Source: Mammaliicoccus sciuri
GTDB lineage: Bacteria > Bacillota > Bacilli > Staphylococcales > Staphylococcaceae
NCBI RefSeq assembly: GCF_002901825.1
Contig: NZ_PPQD01000026.1
Location: 178,974 to 242,973, forward strand
DNA: 64,000 bases
Reading direction: 5' to 3'
The position numbers were made by a program, and so were the translations under genes. Below the pieces are notes generated by a model. It did not search any database. It was not told the origin of the DNA and saw only the letters and a program-made list of their open reading frames with translations. How positions within the stretch are numbered: position 1 is the first letter of the stretch; every line of letters starts with the position of its first letter. This document shows positions 16,902-26,204 of the stretch, piece after piece.

Positions 16902-18917
16902 TTATTTTCGTTTTATATAGATATGTTTAATGACATCCGCTGAAGAATCATAATCTATTACTAATTTTTTTGATTCTTTTTTTAAATTTATTGTATTTAT
17001 CTTTTTATTCGTTTCTTCATTAAACTGCTGATTAATTGCCTTATTACGCTTAATAAAAATATCGTGAATTCTAAACTCAAATTCCTCAATGTTTAAACCA
17101 GTAATATTTAGTTTTTGCTGCAGCTTATTAAACAGTTTATTGTTTGGAAAGATTAATAGCTGGTATTCATTTAAATAATGCGTTATGAGGATACTGCCAT
17201 TAAAAAATATGATATTTCCTCTTAATCTTTTTAAAGTTAATATTAATTCGAATAACTGATACTGACTTTCTTTATTTAACTGTAATTCTTTTATCATAAG
17301 GTGACTGCTCTGTGAAGGTATCATACTATCAATCCAAGTATCATCTATAATAATTGAAATTCTTTGCTTATATTCTAAACACCATTTAAATGTTTCAATA
17401 AGTGAATCAATTCGATTAGGGGTTGTCGGTTGATATAAGATATTTATCGAAGAATTATTCTTTAATATAGTAGTTATTTCTCTATCGGAGACTAATTCAT
17501 GGTAAACTTTATAGGCAATTTGTTTATTTCCTTCTATTATATTTGTCATTCGGTTAGTTATGTATTTATCCCGATTATTTAATATTAGTGTTACTTTTGA
17601 ATCTTTTAATGTGTCTTTTATCATTTTATAGATATGATTATATTGGTAAAATGTCATATTTAAATAGAAATGAAATTGTCGTTGTCCATAGTAGTATGTA
17701 CAATCGATTAGATAATTTAAAAGTTTCTTTAAGTCTTCTTCAAACGCCTCTAGATTTTTATTTCTAGACAACTTTAATTCAAATGAAATTTCAAATTGAT
17801 GCTCTAAAGAAAATGAAAACATTTGATGCATTAATCTATTTTTCTCAAAATTAGCTTCATTTAAAAACTCATCAAGTAATGAATGCGAGAATAATAAACC
17901 ATATTGCCCAATTTCTCTCCTCATCGTTAAAAGTTTTGATTGTTGAAAATTATTTGTTAGTGCCTCAATGTTTCTGATATATATTAATAAGTTTGATGAT
18001 GGCATATTTGATGTTAGCTGTGAGTCTATATTAATATCTAAACTAATAAAATCTACAAAATTGTTTGTCAAAGCTCTAATTTCCTGAGATATCTTATTAA
18101 AATTTTCAAGAAGATTCGAGCGCTTATTATTAAATGGATAATACTGATCATTTGTGAGTTGCTTTCGATATTTCGCTGGTGTTATATGATATTTATCTCT
18201 GAAACTTGCTATAAAGTTTGATTCGTAAGTAAAACCATTATCACCTGCAATTTGCGTTATAGACTTCTTTGAATAAATCAAGTCAAATATGGCGTAGGAT
18301 AAACGAATATTTTTTCTAAGTTCTCTATATTTCATATCTGTTATTTCTTCTAGATTTTCTGAAAACCATCTCACTGATAAAATACAATTCGTCGCAACTT
18401 CAGCAATATATAACTTCTCTTTATAATGTTCATACATATAATTGATTGCTTTATGTATATCATTATTTAAAAAATAATCATGATTTTCATTTACAATTCT
18501 ATATAATCGCAATGTCATCATTAATTGCTTAATTACATCAAACATATTTATGTCCTTGTCTTTTTTATATTTAATATAATTGGCGAGTACCTTATTCATG
18601 TAAAATCTAATAACATTGTAATCAAGTTTATCTACATCAATATAGTACTTTTTTTCGAATTGAAAAAAATAATCAAGTTCACATCTTGATAAATATAAAC
18701 TAGCTATAACTGTATCTTCATTAGAATAAATACGATATTGTTCTAAATCATTTATGATAAGAATGTCATTTGCTTGATATACTTTACGTTTACCATTGAT
18801 ATATATTTTACTACTTCCTTCTATTACATATAGCAGTATTAACCCCATATTAAAATCAGATTGAATATTTAATGGTTGATAAATCTTAAAATTACCATCA
18901 TACAACATGTTAAACAC
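16902..18917 (-). CDS. Large AraC-family transcriptional regulator
   Basis: 671 residues. Residues 1-130 look like a cupin-type sensor (YVIEGSSKIYINGKRKVYQA). The AraC double helix-turn-helix spans about 153-258, including ITQIAGDNGFTYESNFIASF and ITPAKYRKQL. A further roughly 400-residue C-terminal region is typical of the long staphylococcal AraC regulators (Rsp, Rbf, AryK type). It occupies the place of the AraC gene beside ssaA in S. aureus. Divergent from ssaA across a 479-bp region, and 19 bp upstream of sarY. It likely controls surface or virulence functions. Confidence 0.8.
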   Translation of the reverse strand: MFNMLYDGNFKIYQPLNIQSDFNMGLILLYVIEGSSKIYINGKRKVYQANDILIINDLEQYRIYSNEDTVIASLYLSRCELDYFFQFEKKYYIDVDKLDYNVIRFYMNKVLANYIKYKKDKDINMFDVIKQLMMTLRLYRIVNENHDYFLNNDIHKAINYMYEHYKEKLYIAEVATNCILSVRWFSENLEEITDMKYRELRKNIRLSYAIFDLIYSKKSITQIAGDNGFTYESNFIASFRDKYHITPAKYRKQLTNDQYYPFNNKRSNLLENFNKISQEIRALTNNFVDFISLDINIDSQLTSNMPSSNLLIYIRNIEALTNNFQQSKLLTMRREIGQYGLLFSHSLLDEFLNEANFEKNRLMHQMFSFSLEHQFEISFELKLSRNKNLEAFEEDLKKLLNYLIDCTYYYGQRQFHFYLNMTFYQYNHIYKMIKDTLKDSKVTLILNNRDKYITNRMTNIIEGNKQIAYKVYHELVSDREITTILKNNSSINILYQPTTPNRIDSLIETFKWCLEYKQRISIIIDDTWIDSMIPSQSSHLMIKELQLNKESQYQLFELILTLKRLRGNIIFFNGSILITHYLNEYQLLIFPNNKLFNKLQQKLNITGLNIEEFEFRIHDIFIKRNKAINQQFNEETNKKINTINLKKESKKLVIDYDSSADVIKHIYIKRK

Positions 18918-19117
18918 CCCAATTCCTTATGAAACATCTTTATTTATTATTTATGATAATTATAATTCAACAAATATTACTAAAAATACTTTATTCTTGA
19001 CTTTTTATTATGAAATTTTGTACTTATTTTAATCCTTCAGATGGAATATTCTTTTGTTTATTGGATATAATTTTTCATAGTATTATCCAAAGTCAATTAT
19101 TTTATTATGTCTTAAAT

Positions 19118-19134
19118 ATTACAAACGTGTAACA
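19118..19134 (-). promoter_or_regulatory. WalR-type binding site between AraC gene and ssaA
   Basis: ATTACA-AACGT-GTAACA; on the minus strand this reads TGTTAC-N5-TGTAAT, a full match to the WalR consensus TGTWAH-N5-TGTWAH. ssaA genes are known WalKR targets. It is 263 bp from the ssaA start and 200 bp from the AraC start, so it could serve either. Confidence 0.55.
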
Positions 19135-19167
19135 AAGAATCGTGTATAACACCTAAAAGTACTTAAA

Positions 19168-19360
19168 AACGTTGGTATTACAACGTTCTTTATTCAGTGT
19201 AAAATGTTCGGAATTATTACATGAAATCTTTAGATATTTAAATTAAATTACAAAGCTTTAACATTCAACACAAACTAAACGATTTCTGATAAAGTAGATT
19301 TTGTTGATTAACAGCGAAGAAAAAACTTATTAGAAAAAAAAACATAAAACATATACGAAA
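19168..19360 (+). promoter_or_regulatory. ssaA upstream region: hairpin and shared leader element
   Basis: A small hairpin AACGTTG-GTATTA-CAACGTT (19168-19187) and, 36 bases before the start codon, AAAACATATACGAAA (19346-19360), which recurs 20 bases before the second SsaA gene. The rest of 18918-19396 is AT-rich without a recognisable gene. Confidence 0.5.
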
Positions 19361-19396
19361 AATTATTTTTAAATTATCTAGGAGGATTTATTTATT

Positions 19397-20176
19397 ATGA
19401 AGAAAATCGCAACAGCAGCAATCGCAACGGCAGGAATCGCAACATTTATGGCACATGACGCAGATGCAGCAGAAAATACACAAGGATATAATCCAAACGA
19501 TCCATATTCTTATTCTTACAATTACACAATTGACCAACAAGGTAACTACCACTACACATGGGAAGGTAACTGGAATCCATCATCTCATTATGGTAACCAA
19601 GCTCAACAACAAGTAGCATCTAACACTGCTTCTTCAAATAACGAAGCAGCTTCAAATACAAATTATTCACAACCAGCATTCAATGCTGCACCAAATGGTG
19701 GTGGTTTAGGAGATTCACATAACACGTCTTCAAATCAAAATAATGTTCGTGTAACAACTACACAAGCACCATCAACTAGCAACAATACAGCAACTACATC
19801 AAACTCAAGTTCAAATGTAAGCACTACAACTACATCAACTTCTCGCCCATCAACTGGTGGAGGAGCTAACTTATACACTGCTGGACAATGTACTTACTAT
19901 GCATTCAGCAAACGTCCTGACTTAGGTAGCACTTGGGGAAATGCTAATAACTGGGCTAGTGCAGCAGCACAATCTGGTTACACAGTAAATAACAACCCAT
20001 CTGCAGGTTCAGTATTACAAACTACAGCTGGTGGTTATGGTCACGTAGCTTACGTTGATAAAGTGAACTCTGACGGTTCTATCCAAGTTTCTGAAATGAA
20101 CTACCAAGGTGTAGGTGTTGTTTCAACTCGTACTATCTCAGCTTCAGCAGCTGGTTCATACAACTACATTCACTAA
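19397..20176 (+). CDS. ssaA: SsaA-type secreted CHAP-domain peptidoglycan hydrolase
   Basis: 259 residues. Signal peptide about 1-27 with an ADAA cleavage region; a low-complexity Asn/Ser/Thr/Gln linker from about 55 to 150; and a C-terminal CHAP domain from about 153. The catalytic cysteine is in [10 protein letters not shown] and the histidine in [12 protein letters not shown], with the [16 protein letters not shown] ending typical of SsaA. It should cleave peptide cross-bridges or amide bonds in cell wall. Strong AGGAGG site. A WalR-like box lies upstream. Paralogue of the protein at 22001. Confidence 0.9.
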   Translation: MKKIATAAIATAGIATFMAHDADAAENTQGYNPNDPYSYSYNYTIDQQGNYHYTWEGNWNPSSHYGNQAQQQVASNTASSNNEAASNTNYSQPAFNAAPNGGGLGDSHNTSSNQNNVRVTTTQAPSTSNNTATTSNSSSNVSTTTTSTSRPSTGGGANLYTAGQCTYYAFSKRPDLGSTWGNANNWASAAAQSGYTVNNNPSAGSVLQTTAGGYGHVAYVDKVNSDGSIQVSEMNYQGVGVVSTRTISASAAGSYNYIH

Positions 20177-20185
20177 GATGAATAT

Positions 20186-20221
20186 AAAAAAAAGAGCAAT
20201 CGCTATGATTGCTCTTTTTTT
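20186..20221. terminator. Bidirectional terminator between ssaA and nhaC
   Basis: AAAAAGAGCAAT/ATTGCTCTTTTT stem with A and T runs on both sides, overlapping the end of the convergent nhaC gene. Confidence 0.9.
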
Positions 20222-21620
20222 ATGCATTTGTTTTTACTTTTTTAATACCGATACCTGTTATACCATAAAACGCTGCAAAGATTACACATAAATAACATGG
20301 AACAGCCCACCAGAAGAAATCTCCTAATGAAACATGCAATAAATCTCGATAGTATATACCTGAAGTTCCCCAAGGAATAAATGGCAACACCATTGTTCCG
20401 CAATCTTCTAGCGTTCTTGATAAGTTCACACGATCTAAATTACGCTCATTATACATTTCCATTAACAGTACACCTATCATAATAATCACGACAGATGCAA
20501 CACCAGCTGCAAAAACGAGTATTAAACTTCCCGCTATCGTAACTAATATCAGATGTGAATCTTTAGAAACTTTACTAGATATTGTCGTTAAAATAACTTT
20601 TAAACTGCCAGATGCTTCTACAATACCCGCAAAAGCATAACCACAAAAAATCGTTACAACAATTTCAGTCATACTCATAATGCCACCACGTTTTAACAGT
20701 TCTACCATTGAACTTGATGCATCATTTTCAGATAAGCCTGTCATATTGATGTTGAAACCTTGCATCGTTACATTAAATGCATCTACAATTTCAAATCCAT
20801 TATTAAACACACCTACAAACATTGCGACTAAACTGGATAATAACATCATCGGTACAGTAGGTTTTCCTATACTAATACCTAATACGATAACAATGACTGG
20901 TATCCATACCCAAAAATTCAAATTAAAAGCCGTATCAATATTACTCAATAATTCATTTATTCTTTTGCTTTCTACATTTTTAGCATCAAATTGTAAACCT
21001 ACTATAAACCATACAATGAGCCCTATAATTGATGCAGGTATTGTCGTCCACATCATATGTTGAATATGCCTAAAGATATTTACTTTCGTTACTAATGCAG
21101 CTAAATTAGTTGTATCTGAAAGTGGTGACATTTTATCTCCAAACACTCCACCAGCTATTACAACACCTGCAACCATACCTATCGGAATATTCATCTCATT
21201 AGCAATCGCCATTAAAGCTATACCGGCAGTACCTACTGATCCCCATGCAGTACCTGTTGCGACAGATGTAACGGCTGTTATGACAAATGCAGTTACTAAA
21301 AAGTATGTCGGATTAATCGTTTCTAAACCATAGTAAATTAAAGCAGGTACAGTGCCTGAATACATCCACGTACCTATTAAAATACCGACTGCAAATATTA
21401 TGTATATAGCTGGCATTGCAGTTGCTAGCCTCTTTGTAATGCCATCTTGCAAGTCTTCCCAAGTTAAGCCTACTCTAATGGCTATAAAGCTCGCATAAAC
21501 AGCCGCAATAATTAATAATGGCTGAATTGGATAATGTAAAATCCCAAAACCAATCAATACGACTAACCCCATAAATAAAATTGTAGAAATTGCTTCAAAT
21601 AAAGTTGGTAATCTCTTCAT
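20220..21620 (-). CDS. nhaC: Na+/H+ antiporter, NhaC family
   Basis: 466-residue polytopic membrane protein. ATGTAWGSVGTAGIALMAIA and GGVFGDKMSPLSDTTNLAA near residues 122-172 are signature stretches of NhaC antiporters. It exchanges Na+ for protons, maintaining pH and sodium balance. Strong GGAAGGGGG site before ATG 21620. The gene lies between the two ssaA paralogues on the opposite strand. Its leader has a CodY-like box and a terminator hairpin ahead of the start codon, suggesting conditional expression. Confidence 0.85.
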   Translation of the reverse strand: MKRLPTLFEAISTILFMGLVVLIGFGILHYPIQPLLIIAAVYASFIAIRVGLTWEDLQDGITKRLATAMPAIYIIFAVGILIGTWMYSGTVPALIYYGLETINPTYFLVTAFVITAVTSVATGTAWGSVGTAGIALMAIANEMNIPIGMVAGVVIAGGVFGDKMSPLSDTTNLAALVTKVNIFRHIQHMMWTTIPASIIGLIVWFIVGLQFDAKNVESKRINELLSNIDTAFNLNFWVWIPVIVIVLGISIGKPTVPMMLLSSLVAMFVGVFNNGFEIVDAFNVTMQGFNINMTGLSENDASSSMVELLKRGGIMSMTEIVVTIFCGYAFAGIVEASGSLKVILTTISSKVSKDSHLILVTIAGSLILVFAAGVASVVIIMIGVLLMEMYNERNLDRVNLSRTLEDCGTMVLPFIPWGTSGIYYRDLLHVSLGDFFWWAVPCYLCVIFAAFYGITGIGIKKVKTNA

Positions 21621-21673
21621 ATAATGCCCCCTTCCATATACTTAGAAAAGTAATCATATTATTTTATATATGA

Positions 21674-21831
21674 AAAAAGTAGTCGCAAATGATTTGCTAA
21701 CTACTCTTTTTCAATGATTTAATCCTTAATACAAATATTACAAGCTAATGACATTAATTTTCTAAAAATTCCTCGTAAAACCTTATATTATCGGTATATT
21801 TTCTATATTACTGTTTGTCATAATTGGTCAA
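21674..21831 (-). promoter_or_regulatory. nhaC leader: promoter, CodY-like box and pre-gene terminator
   Basis: Minus strand, in order: possible promoter TTGACC (21826-21831) with TATAGA 18 bp on; AATTTTTAGAAAATT (21756-21770), 14 of 15 matches to the CodY box; then hairpin AGTAGT-GCAAAT/ATTTGC-ACTACT followed by six T residues (21674-21711), ending about 50 bp before the nhaC start. The hairpin is a proper terminator on this strand and could act as an attenuator or end a short RNA. Confidence 0.5.
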
Positions 21832-21922
21832 AAATATTACTAAAATATTGTATCTGATTATGATTAAGTAACAACTGTATGAAAACACACACAAACATAA
21901 AAACATCTGTTAAAGTATTATT

Positions 21923-21980
21923 TGTCGTCGGAAAACGACACAAACAAAACTAAAAATTTAAATTTAAAACATATACGAAA
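21923..21980 (+). promoter_or_regulatory. Leader of the second SsaA gene
   Basis: Hairpin TGTCGT-CGGAAA-ACGACA (21923-21940) and the shared element AAAACATATACGAAA (21966-21980) directly before the ribosome binding site. Same order, hairpin then shared element, as upstream of ssaA. Confidence 0.5.
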
Positions 21981-22000
21981 TTTACGGAGGATTATTTATA

Positions 22001-22561
22001 ATGAAAAAATTAACAGCATTCGCAGTATTATCTACGGGACTAGCAACAACAGTAATTGGAAATGGTGAAGCTTCAGCAGATACTTTCGATAACGCTCAAG
22101 CTCCAATTCAAAACCAAACTCAAACTCAAAACTTTAACTATACTAATAATTATAGCCAAAATTACAATACTTCAAACATGAGTCAATCATTTACTTCATC
22201 AGTTACTCAAACTGCAACTCAAACTTCAAGTTCATCAGCTAACTTATACACTGCTGGACAATGTACTTATTATGTATTTGACAAAAAGCAAGCAGATGGA
22301 GACCCAATTAGCTCAACTTGGGGAAATGCTAACCAATGGGCAGCAAATGCAGCAGCAGATGGTTACACAGTAAACAACACACCTAAAAAAGGTTCAATCT
22401 TACAATCAACAGCAGGTGCTTACGGTCACGTAGCATACGTTGAAAATGTAAACTCTGACGGTAGTGTTGAAGTTTCAGAAATGAACTACCAAGGTGAAGG
22501 TGTTGTATCAACTCGTACTATCTCAGCTTCAGAAGCTGGTACTTACAACTACATTCACTAA
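22001..22561 (+). CDS. SsaA-like secreted CHAP-domain protein
   Basis: 186 residues. Signal peptide about 1-26 (ending near GEASADT), short Gln/Asn/Thr/Ser linker to about residue 75, then a CHAP domain with cysteine in [10 protein letters not shown] and histidine in [12 protein letters not shown]. The C-terminal 100 residues are close to the ssaA product, and the DNA is strikingly similar over the last 90 bases, so the two are recent paralogues differing mainly in linker length. A small insertion ([10 protein letters not shown]) follows the active cysteine. GGAGG site before ATG 22001. Confidence 0.88.
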   Translation: MKKLTAFAVLSTGLATTVIGNGEASADTFDNAQAPIQNQTQTQNFNYTNNYSQNYNTSNMSQSFTSSVTQTATQTSSSSANLYTAGQCTYYVFDKKQADGDPISSTWGNANQWAANAAADGYTVNNTPKKGSILQSTAGAYGHVAYVENVNSDGSVEVSEMNYQGEGVVSTRTISASEAGTYNYIH

Positions 22562-22579
22562 GATTAATATAATATATCT

Positions 22580-22621
22580 AAAAAGGAGACTAGGCATACC
22601 ATTGTCTAGATCTCCTTTTTT
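22580..22621 (+). terminator. Terminator after the second SsaA gene
   Basis: AAAAAGGAGA and CTAG arms pair with CTAG and TCTCCTTTTT, followed by T residues. Confidence 0.88.
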
Positions 22622-22705
22622 ATTTATAAAATAATTAATTTATATTATTGATTGGCTACAGCGATAAAAAATTGTATACTTAAATTAAGTTAGGAGGGAT
22701 TATAC

Positions 22706-23104
22706 ATGAGTGAAAACGAACAAAATCCATTTCAACAAACTTCAACACATTCAACATATGAAGATGTATCACAACACTTAGATACAACTGATGATGATAG
22801 ATTATTTGGTATGCTTATATATTTAACAAGTTTCTTTGCTTCATTTTTTGCGCCACTTATCATTTGGTTAATTAAAAGAGAGAACTCTCCATTCGTTGAT
22901 AAAATTGGTAAAGATTATTTAAATTTCTTTATTTCATATACGATTTGGGGACTTGTTGCTTCCCTATTATGTTTAATACTAGTAGGTTTTATTTTAATAC
23001 CAATATTAGCTATTTTAGCTTTTGTCTTTACTGTTATTGGTGCTATCAAAGCATACAATGGAGAAACTTATTTACCACCATTATCAATCCGTATGATCAA
23101 GTAA
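22706..23104 (+). CDS. DUF4870 membrane protein
   Basis: 132 residues. A hydrophilic N-terminus (about 1-30) precedes three hydrophobic helices. DDRLFGMLIYLTSFFASFFAP and WLIKRENSPFVDKIGKDYLNF are the family signature of DUF4870 (Tic20-like small membrane proteins). Function is unknown. TTAGGAGGG site before ATG 22706. Monocistronic, with a terminator touching its stop codon. Confidence 0.83.
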   Translation: MSENEQNPFQQTSTHSTYEDVSQHLDTTDDDRLFGMLIYLTSFFASFFAPLIIWLIKRENSPFVDKIGKDYLNFFISYTIWGLVASLLCLILVGFILIPILAILAFVFTVIGAIKAYNGETYLPPLSIRMIK

Positions 23105-23137
23105 CACTTTCATTTTTCGAAAGTGTTATTTTTCTTT
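23103..23137 (+). terminator. Terminator after DUF4870
   Basis: AACACTTTC/GAAAGTGTT stem with a 7-nt loop and a long T-rich tail, beginning at the stop codon. Confidence 0.88.
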
Positions 23138-23323
23138 TTTATGGTAAAACTGATTAAATACGAATATTTAATTTCATGATAGAATGATGTATACTCTTAT
23201 AATCTTAAGAGTACCGTATTTTATGAATCCCCTTTTTAAACGTTATTTGTGCACTTCCATTTTATGGAAAGGCATAATTTTTTTTGTACTTTATTACTAC
23301 AGTGCTTTAAAGGAGGAGTTTTT

Positions 23324-24628
23324 TTGGATCAAAAAATTAAAAAACCGAGAAGAAGATATATAAGCTTACCGACACAAATATTAATCGCTTTAGTATTAGG
23401 TGTTGTAGTAGGATACTTTTTACACGGACAAGACCATTTGATTAAATTCATTCGACCTATTGGAGATATCTTTTTAAACCTTATTAAAATGATTGTTATT
23501 CCAATTGTATTCTGTTCACTAGCATTATCAATTTCAAACGTTGGTGATATGCATACAGTTGGTAGATATGGTTGGAAAACAATTTTATACTTTGAAATCA
23601 TCACTACAATTGCTATTGGATTGGGAATTATATTCGGAAACTTATTCAAACCTGGATTAGGGATTGACGCAAACAAATTACCTAAAGGTGATATTTCTAA
23701 ATACGAACAAACTGCCGATGCTGCAGAAAAATCGACTTATGGTAACCATATGATAGATACAATAGTTGGCATCATACCTACAAATATATTTGAAGCTTTA
23801 ACAGCTGGAGAATTACTACCTATTATATTCTTTGCAGTATTCTTCGGATTAGCAATCGCTGCAGTTGGTGAAAAAGGTCAGCCAGTTAAAGATGTATTAA
23901 GTGGAACATTAGAAGCTGTATTCTGGATGATACATAGAATATTACGATTAGCGCCTTACGGTGTATTTGCTTTTATCTGTGTAACGATTATGACATTTGG
24001 ATTATCTGCTTTAATTCCATTAGTTAAGTTATTAGTAGTTGTTGTAGGTGCAATGGTATTCTTTATTATTGTTGTATTAGGGATTGTCGCAAAAATTTGT
24101 GGCATCAGCGTATTCTCTATTATTCACATATTAAAAGACGACTTATTGTTAGCGTTCTCAACTTCAAGTTCAGAGACAGTACTACCATCAGTAATGGAAA
24201 AAATGGAAAAATTCGGTGCACCAAAAGATGTTGTTTCATTTGTTGTACCAACAGGATATACATTTAACTTAGATGGTTCAGCCTTATACCAATCAATCGC
24301 AGCATTATTTGTTGCACAGATGTATGGTGTCCATTTAACACTTGTTGAACAGTTAATATTAATGTTTACATTGATGATTACATCTAAAGGTATGGCTGCT
24401 GTTCCTGGTACTTCTATAGTTGTTCTTATTACAACATTAGGATCTATGGGATTAAATCCAGAAGGACTTGCATTAATTATCGGTATAGACAGACTATTAG
24501 ATATGACAAGAACATGTGTCAATGTTGTAGGTAACGCACTATCAACAGTTGTTATCTCTAAATGGGAAAACAAATATGACCATGCAAAAGGACAAGAATA
24601 CTTAAAATCATTGAAAAAAGCATCATAA
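23324..24628 (+). CDS. gltT: Proton/sodium-glutamate symporter GltT
   Basis: 434 residues from the TTG codon at 23324, which lies 7 bases after AAAGGAGGAG; the frame is open 25 codons further but that region has no site. Dicarboxylate/amino acid:cation symporter motifs are intact: serine-rich STSSSETVLPS (reentrant loop 1), GYTFNLDGSALYQSIAALF, and the DRLLDMTRTCVNVVGNA segment with the substrate-binding Asp/Arg/Asn. It imports glutamate/aspartate with protons or sodium. Monocistronic with a strong terminator shared with metQ. Confidence 0.88.
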   Translation: MDQKIKKPRRRYISLPTQILIALVLGVVVGYFLHGQDHLIKFIRPIGDIFLNLIKMIVIPIVFCSLALSISNVGDMHTVGRYGWKTILYFEIITTIAIGLGIIFGNLFKPGLGIDANKLPKGDISKYEQTADAAEKSTYGNHMIDTIVGIIPTNIFEALTAGELLPIIFFAVFFGLAIAAVGEKGQPVKDVLSGTLEAVFWMIHRILRLAPYGVFAFICVTIMTFGLSALIPLVKLLVVVVGAMVFFIIVVLGIVAKICGISVFSIIHILKDDLLLAFSTSSSETVLPSVMEKMEKFGAPKDVVSFVVPTGYTFNLDGSALYQSIAALFVAQMYGVHLTLVEQLILMFTLMITSKGMAAVPGTSIVVLITTLGSMGLNPEGLALIIGIDRLLDMTRTCVNVVGNALSTVVISKWENKYDHAKGQEYLKSLKKAS

Positions 24629-24663
24629 AAAAAGATTCGGCTAAGGGGAGCCGAATCTTTTTA
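24629..24663. terminator. Bidirectional terminator between gltT and metQ
   Basis: AAAAGATTCGGCT/AGCCGAATCTTTT stem, 6-nt loop, A and T runs on both sides. Confidence 0.92.
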
Positions 24664-24670
24664 TTTTAGT

Positions 24671-25513
24671 TTATTTTAGTGAATCCACAATTTCTTTAAT
24701 TTCATCTTGTTTTAAGTCTACAACAATTTCTCCGTCTTTAGTATCTTCTTTTAAAGCATCTTTAGCTTCTTCTGAATGATATAATTCTGCAATTTTCTTG
24801 AATGTTTTATTATCTTTGTCTTTCGTATTTGCTGCGATAAAGTTGATATAAGGTTTAGCTGCATTAGCATCTGGATCTTCTAAGAATATAGGGTCTTTCT
24901 TTGGATCTAATCCTGCTTTTGAAGCTACACCATTATTAATAACAGCAATATCCACTTCATCTAATGCTCTCGCTGTTTGTTGTGCATCTACTGCTTTAAT
25001 GTTTAAATTCTTTTTATTTTCAACTATGTCTTTAGGTCCACCACTTAAACCGAAGTTCTTATCTAATTTAATGTAACCTGCTTTTTCTAATAATTTTAAC
25101 GCTCTTGCTTGGTTTGAAACATCATTTGGAATCACGACTTTCGCACCATTTTTTAAATCTTTTACATCTTTTAATTCTTTAGAATATATACCTAACGGTG
25201 CAAACACTGTTGTTCTAATAGGTGTAATGTCTGTACCTTTATTTGCTTTCTTAAATTGATCTAAAAATGCGAAATGTTGGAAGGCATTTAAATCAATGTC
25301 TCCGTCTGATAAAGCTTTATTTGGAACATTGTAATCTGAAAACTGTTTAATTTCGACATCAATGCCATCTTTCTTAGCTAATTCTTTAACTTTATCCCAT
25401 ACTGCTGTGTCATTCGACGCGATACCGATTGTGACTTTTTTGTCGTCTTTCTTATCTCCACATGCTGCGAGTAATAAGACTAATGCTACTAATAATGTTA
25501 AGACTTTTTTCAT
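24671..25513 (-). CDS. metQ: Methionine ABC transporter substrate-binding lipoprotein MetQ
   Basis: 280 residues. Lipoprotein signal 1-18 with lipobox LAAC. The NlpA/MetQ body is clear: TIGIASNDTAVWDKV start, DYNVPNKALSDGDIDLNAFQH near residue 65, and VIPNDVSNQARALKLLEKAGY near residue 130. It binds D/L-methionine outside the membrane and delivers it to MetI/MetN. It is the last gene of the metN-metI-metQ operon, 31 bp after metI. Confidence 0.93.
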   Translation of the reverse strand: MKKVLTLLVALVLLLAACGDKKDDKKVTIGIASNDTAVWDKVKELAKKDGIDVEIKQFSDYNVPNKALSDGDIDLNAFQHFAFLDQFKKANKGTDITPIRTTVFAPLGIYSKELKDVKDLKNGAKVVIPNDVSNQARALKLLEKAGYIKLDKNFGLSGGPKDIVENKKNLNIKAVDAQQTARALDEVDIAVINNGVASKAGLDPKKDPIFLEDPDANAAKPYINFIAANTKDKDNKTFKKIAELYHSEEAKDALKEDTKDGEIVVDLKQDEIKEIVDSLK

Positions 25514-25544
25514 TTAAACTTCTCCTTTATATTAAAATGTTTAT

Positions 25545-26204
25545 TTAACTTCTACGTACTAATCTAGATAATACATTACCTAGAGATTGAATAACTTGTA
25601 CCATAATAACAAGTATAATAACGGTAATAACGATGACGATTGTATCAAATCTTTGATAGCCGTATGCGAGTGCTAAGTCACCTATTCCGCCGCCACCAAC
25701 TGCACCGGCCATTGCTGTAGCACCAATTAAACCAATAATTGAAGTTGTTAATGCTAAAATTAATGAACCTAATGCTTCCGGTAATAAGAAATATCTAATA
25801 ATTTGAAATGGTGAAGCACCCATTGAATGTGCAGCTTCAATAACTCCAGAATTAACTTCTAATAATGAGTTTTCTACTAATCTTGCTATATAAGGTGCAA
25901 CATAAACAGTCAGTGGTACAATTGCTGCAGATGTACCTATTGAAGTACCTACAATTAATTTAGTAAAAGGTACAATCGCAATTAATAAAATAATAAAAGG
26001 TAATGATCTGAAAATATTAATAATTGGGTTGAGTAAATAATAAATAATGACATTTTCCCATATACCATTTTTTCTAGTAATCACTAACAAAATACCTAAT
26101 GGAATACCAATTAAGGCACCTAATACAAGTGATACAGTTACCATGTATAAAGTTTGATATATAGAATCTAACAATAGTGAAGAATCTAATGATGATCCGA
26201 ACAT
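25545..26204 (-). CDS. metI: Methionine ABC transporter permease MetI
   Basis: 219 residues with five hydrophobic segments. The EAA loop EAAHSMGASPFQIIRYFLLPEA near residue 125, which docks onto the ATPase, and the GLIGATAMAGAVGGGGIGDLA stretch are typical of MetI. Its ATG overlaps the metN stop by one base (TAATG), so translation is coupled. Forms the membrane channel of the methionine importer. Confidence 0.93.
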   Translation of the reverse strand: MFGSSLDSSLLLDSIYQTLYMVTVSLVLGALIGIPLGILLVITRKNGIWENVIIYYLLNPIINIFRSLPFIILLIAIVPFTKLIVGTSIGTSAAIVPLTVYVAPYIARLVENSLLEVNSGVIEAAHSMGASPFQIIRYFLLPEALGSLILALTTSIIGLIGATAMAGAVGGGGIGDLALAYGYQRFDTIVIVITVIILVIMVQVIQSLGNVLSRLVRRS

